From CAYNNP01 sp964398215 (lineage in GTDB: Bacteria > Planctomycetota > Planctomycetia > Pirellulales > Pirellulaceae), in assembly GCA_964398215.1 (NCBI GenBank), contig CAYNNP010000300.1, positions 1-6,761 on the forward strand: DNA of 6,761 bases, given 5' to 3'. The position numbers and the translations under genes were made by a program. This document shows, one piece after another, positions 4,866 through 6,761 of the stretch. Numbering within the stretch: position 1 is the first letter of the stretch; each line of letters starts with the position of its first letter. Below the pieces are notes generated by a model that was not told the origin of the DNA, searched no databases, and worked only from the letters and a program-made list of their open reading frames with translations.

Positions 4866-6395
4866 ATGAAACGAATTGTCATGTTATCGATGGCATTTGC
4901 TCTTTGCAGTACGGTGGCAACCGCACAGCCAGGACAGCAAGGCGGTCGCCCTGGACAGGGACAGGGATTGCAACAGGGTCGTGGTGGTGGAGGACCTGGC
5001 GGCGGCGGTGGTCGCGGCGGCGGAGGCGGCGGATCGCGTCCTGGTTCAGCAGGTTCTTCGGCGCTGGAGCGTGCCGGCCTGAAACTTGGTCAGGCGCTGC
5101 CCGACCTAAACATCTTTGATGAAAACGGTAAAAAATTCAGCTTGAAATCAATCAAAGGCAAACACACTGTGGTTGTCTTTGGTTGTATGACATGACCGCC
5201 TTTCGTTCGCAACGCTCCCAGTTTGGAAGCAACGTACAGAGATTACAAAGACAAAGGCGTGGATTTTTACTTCGTCTACAAGGCGTTGGCTCACCCACAG
5301 GGCAACGGATTTGTTCGCCCAACGACAATTGAAGAACGCCTGCTGCACGTTAAAGCAGCAAAGAAAGCTCTTGGCACAACCATTCCGTGGTTGGCAGACT
5401 CCATGGACAATGCGTTCAAGCATGCCATGGGCGATCGGCCCAATTCAGAATTCCTGATTGGCCCCGAAGGAACAGTCATCGGCATGCAAGACTGGAGCAG
5501 CGCCGAGAGACTTCGCGAAACCTTGACCAAGCTGGTTGGTGCTGTCGAGAATCCAACCAATCCGAATGACCTGAAAATGGTTACTCGAATTGACAAAACC
5601 GAAGTGGCTCGCGGAGTCGTTGAACGTGTTCGCCCAGAAAGCGGAATGACGGCTTTCAAGGTCGACACGGCTCAGCCCGAAGCCAATCCGGCGTACATCA
5701 AACTGCGTGCCGAGGGAGATGGCAACGGAAAAATGTACCTAGGGTTCTTTGTGGATCCGATCCACCGAGTTCACTGGAACAATCTAGCTGGCCCAGTCCA
5801 AGTTGAAGTCAACGGGAAAAAGCACATGGGACCAAAAGTCTCTGAGAAAGCAGATGCTGATCCTCGCGAATTCATTGTCGACGTCGACAGTGGTGCAGTT
5901 GAAATCACGCTGACCTATGTCGCTTGCGATGACAAAGAGACTTGGTGCAATCGCTTGACGCAGACCTACACGGTATCACAAGAACGCGATCCTGATGCTG
6001 GTCGTGTCTCCGGCCAACGTCCTGGTGGCGGCGGTGGTGGTCGTGGCGGTGGACGCGGCGGCGGCGGTGGAAGATTCGGCGGCGGTCGACCTGGTGGTGG
6101 CGGCGGCGGTGCTGGCGGCAGACCTGGTGGCGGCGGTGGTCGTCCCGGCGGCGGTGCTGGTGGTAGACCTGGCGGCGGTGGTCGTCCTGGTGGCGGCGGT
6201 GGCGCTGGCGGTAGACCTGGCGGCGGTGGTCGTCCTGGTGGCGGCGGTGCTGGTGGCAGACCTGGCGGCGGCGGTGGCCCTGGTGCTGGCGGTCGTCCCG
6301 GTGGCGGCGGTGGTGCTGGCGGTCGTCCCGGTGGCGGCAACGGACCTGGCGCTGGAGGACGGCCTGACGGTCAGTCCAGACCAGAAGCTGAATAG
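4866..6395 (+). CDS. Exported deiodinase/thioredoxin-like selenoprotein with Gly-rich arms (TGA 5193-5195 read as Sec)
   Basis: Read through one in-frame TGA, this gene encodes 509 residues. Residues 1-20 are a signal peptide ending ATA before Gln21. Residues 21-60 are Gly/Gln-rich. A thioredoxin-fold domain spans about 70-229: L-G-Q-A-L-P-D-L, strand HTVVVFG, active site Cys107-Met-Thr-Sec110-Pro-Pro-Phe, VDFYFVYKALAHP (His143), IPWLADSMDN (about 173-182) and SEFLIGPEGTVI. These match iodothyronine-deiodinase landmarks in order (GSCTUPPF, YIEEAHP, DTMxN, ERLYVI-G), and the TGA takes the Sec position. About 230-370 is a beta-rich domain with Cys354 and Cys361 (ACDDKETWC). From 384 on is a GGRPGGGG tail ending RPEAE. 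TTG 5223 is an unlikely separate start: it has no ribosome site and would delete the active site. The role is probably thiol-redox or peroxide chemistry outside the cytoplasm; deiodination is not claimed. The alternatives are a TGC/TGT to TGA mutation or a sequencing error. Confidence 0.85.
5193..5195 (+). other. In-frame TGA, predicted selenocysteine codon (residue 110)
   Basis: The frame reads GGT TGT ATG ACA TGA CCG CCT TTC, i.e. G-C-M-T-U-P-P-F. Upstream coding from 4866 and downstream coding to 6395 share the same frame with no other stop. Deiodinases carry Sec at this point and non-Sec relatives carry Cys. Reassignment of TGA to Trp is unlikely, because the sulfatase in the same window ends with TGA. 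Confidence 0.82.
5204..5234 (+). promoter_or_regulatory. Candidate bacterial SECIS hairpin
   Basis: GCTCCC (5214-5219) pairs with GGAAGC (5225-5230), with one C-A mismatch (or a bulged A in another register), and closes the loop AGTTT (5220-5224). A lower stem CGTT (5204-5207) / AACG (5231-5234) can form across an asymmetric 6-nt bulge. The apical loop begins 25 nt after the TGA and has G at its second position, followed by U. Known bacterial SECIS elements have the loop roughly 16-37 nt downstream and a G in the first two loop bases. The stem is not strong, so this is supportive, not decisive. Confidence 0.55.
6018..6368 (+). repeat. Degenerate GGRPGGGG tandem tract encoding the C-terminal tail
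   Basis: The coding tail repeats A-G-G-R-P-G-G-G-G-style units, with AGGRP occurring seven times. It starts from a GGGRGGGRGG block and ends in NGPGAGGRPDG. The DNA is GGTGGCGGC-rich. Its reverse complement gives a long spurious Pro-rich open frame. The tail is probably disordered and may mediate surface or matrix contacts; that is inference. Confidence 0.88.
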
Positions 6396-6433
6396 TAGGA
6401 TTGAACAGTCGGTTCCCACACCGATCTGAAATG

Positions 6434-6492
6434 AATCAAAGGCACAAGGAAATACGGCAATCGTCGTCATTTCCTTGTGCTTTGATTTTTTA
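6434..6492 (+). terminator. Rho-independent terminator of the selenoprotein gene
   Basis: AATCAAAG-G-CACAAGGAAAT (6434-6453) pairs with ATTTCCTTGTGCTTTGATT (6469-6487), a 19-bp stem with a single bulged G and a 15-nt loop, running into a T-rich end (to about 6491). It lies 38 nt after the TAG stop. Confidence 0.9.
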
Positions 6493-6761
6493 TGGACAAG
6501 GCATTTGCGTCTGGCACCAATCTGGCAAAAAACCTTGCTCACTGATTTCCTTGGTCGATTCGTGAATCAGCGAGTACACGCAAGCCCAGCACATGGTTGC
6601 TCACTTGCCTTTTCGTGTCCTTCGTGGTTGCGACGGCGGTAGCCGGCGCTAGCCTAGCGAGCGCGTTAGTCCCGAAGGGACGGCATGCTGTAGCCACGGG
6701 TGCAAACCCTTGTCTTTACCCACAACTGCTTGGCCCAAAAGCTCGAAAACACGGGATTACG
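6493..6761. other. Intergenic region without a credible gene
   Basis: No open frame with a start, ribosome site and plausible protein was seen on either strand. Contents are a small inverted repeat GATTC-GT-GAATC (6557-6568), the phrase TTTTCGTGTCCTTCGTGGTT (6610-6629) that resembles a word often scattered in such genomes, and the repeat cluster at 6631-6712. A gene beginning beyond 6761 cannot be excluded. Confidence 0.6.
6631..6712. repeat. Cluster of short palindromes, REP-like dispersed repeat
   Basis: Three hairpins lie in a row: CGCTAG-C-CTAGCG (6647-6659), GTCCC-GAA-GGGAC (6669-6681) and GGGT-GCAA-ACCC (6698-6709). Words GGCGCTAGCC and TAGCCACGGG are shared with the inverted repeat at 2569-2644, allowing one base difference in the latter's first arm. 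No terminator T-run follows. This looks like a non-coding dispersed repeat family; whether it moves or binds a protein is unknown. Confidence 0.65.

Noticed and set aside
5193..5195. TGA decoded as tryptophan, or gene decay
   Set aside because: Another gene here ends in TGA. The rest of the frame is intact over hundreds of codons with a conserved fold, and the TGA sits at the precise Sec position. A point mutation remains a minor possibility.
5966..6340. Minus-strand Pro-rich open frame
   Set aside because: It is the reverse complement of the Gly-rich tail. GGN/CCN composition removes stops, and there is no sensible start or ribosome site.
5223..6395. Separate thioredoxin-like gene starting at TTG 5223
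   Set aside because: It has no ribosome site or signal peptide, it starts after the catalytic motif, and it is exactly in frame with the preceding ORF across a single TGA.

Overview
The window looks like chromosomal DNA of a planctomycete, probably Pirellulales or a Rhodopirellula-like lineage. This is an inference from several things: a Cys-type secreted sulfatase, a Tat-exported xylose-isomerase-like TIM-barrel protein, two exported proteins with very long Gly/Arg/Pro/Gln tracts, and dispersed intergenic repeats with cores such as GGCGCTAGCC and GTCCCGAAGGGAC that I associate with these genomes. No rRNA, tRNA, IS element or CRISPR array was seen.

The left half (1-3688) is on the minus strand. 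In transcription order it holds a TIM-barrel protein with a twin-arginine signal (2720-3688), a secreted sulfatase with an extra C-terminal beta-rich domain (412-2460), and the first 119 codons of another exported protein that runs off the window (1-357). The last two are 54 nt apart and probably co-transcribed. A 259-nt spacer with a large imperfect inverted repeat separates the first two. The set fits catabolism of sulfated polysaccharides.

The right half (3966-6395) is on the plus strand and is divergent from the first block. It holds an exported Gly-rich protein with two canonical EF-hands (3966-4676), interrupted by a 100-N assembly gap, and then a gene with its own terminator (4866-6395). 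That second gene appears as two ORFs because of an in-frame TGA at 5193-5195.

The main discovery is that this TGA is most likely a selenocysteine codon. The frame stays open on both sides. The TGA sits exactly where iodothyronine deiodinases carry Sec (here C-M-T-U-P-P-F). The deiodinase-type thioredoxin fold is complete only if the TGA is read through. A plausible bacterial SECIS hairpin (5204-5234) follows, with its apical loop starting 25 nt after the UGA. The product would be a 509-aa exported selenoprotein: signal peptide, Gly-rich arm, deiodinase-like redox domain, a beta-rich domain with a Cx6C pair, and a long GGRPGGGG tail. Standard annotation would split it into a short Gly-rich ORF and a TTG-started thioredoxin-like ORF.

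The right end (6396-6761) has a strong terminator and then repeat-rich intergenic DNA with no credible gene.
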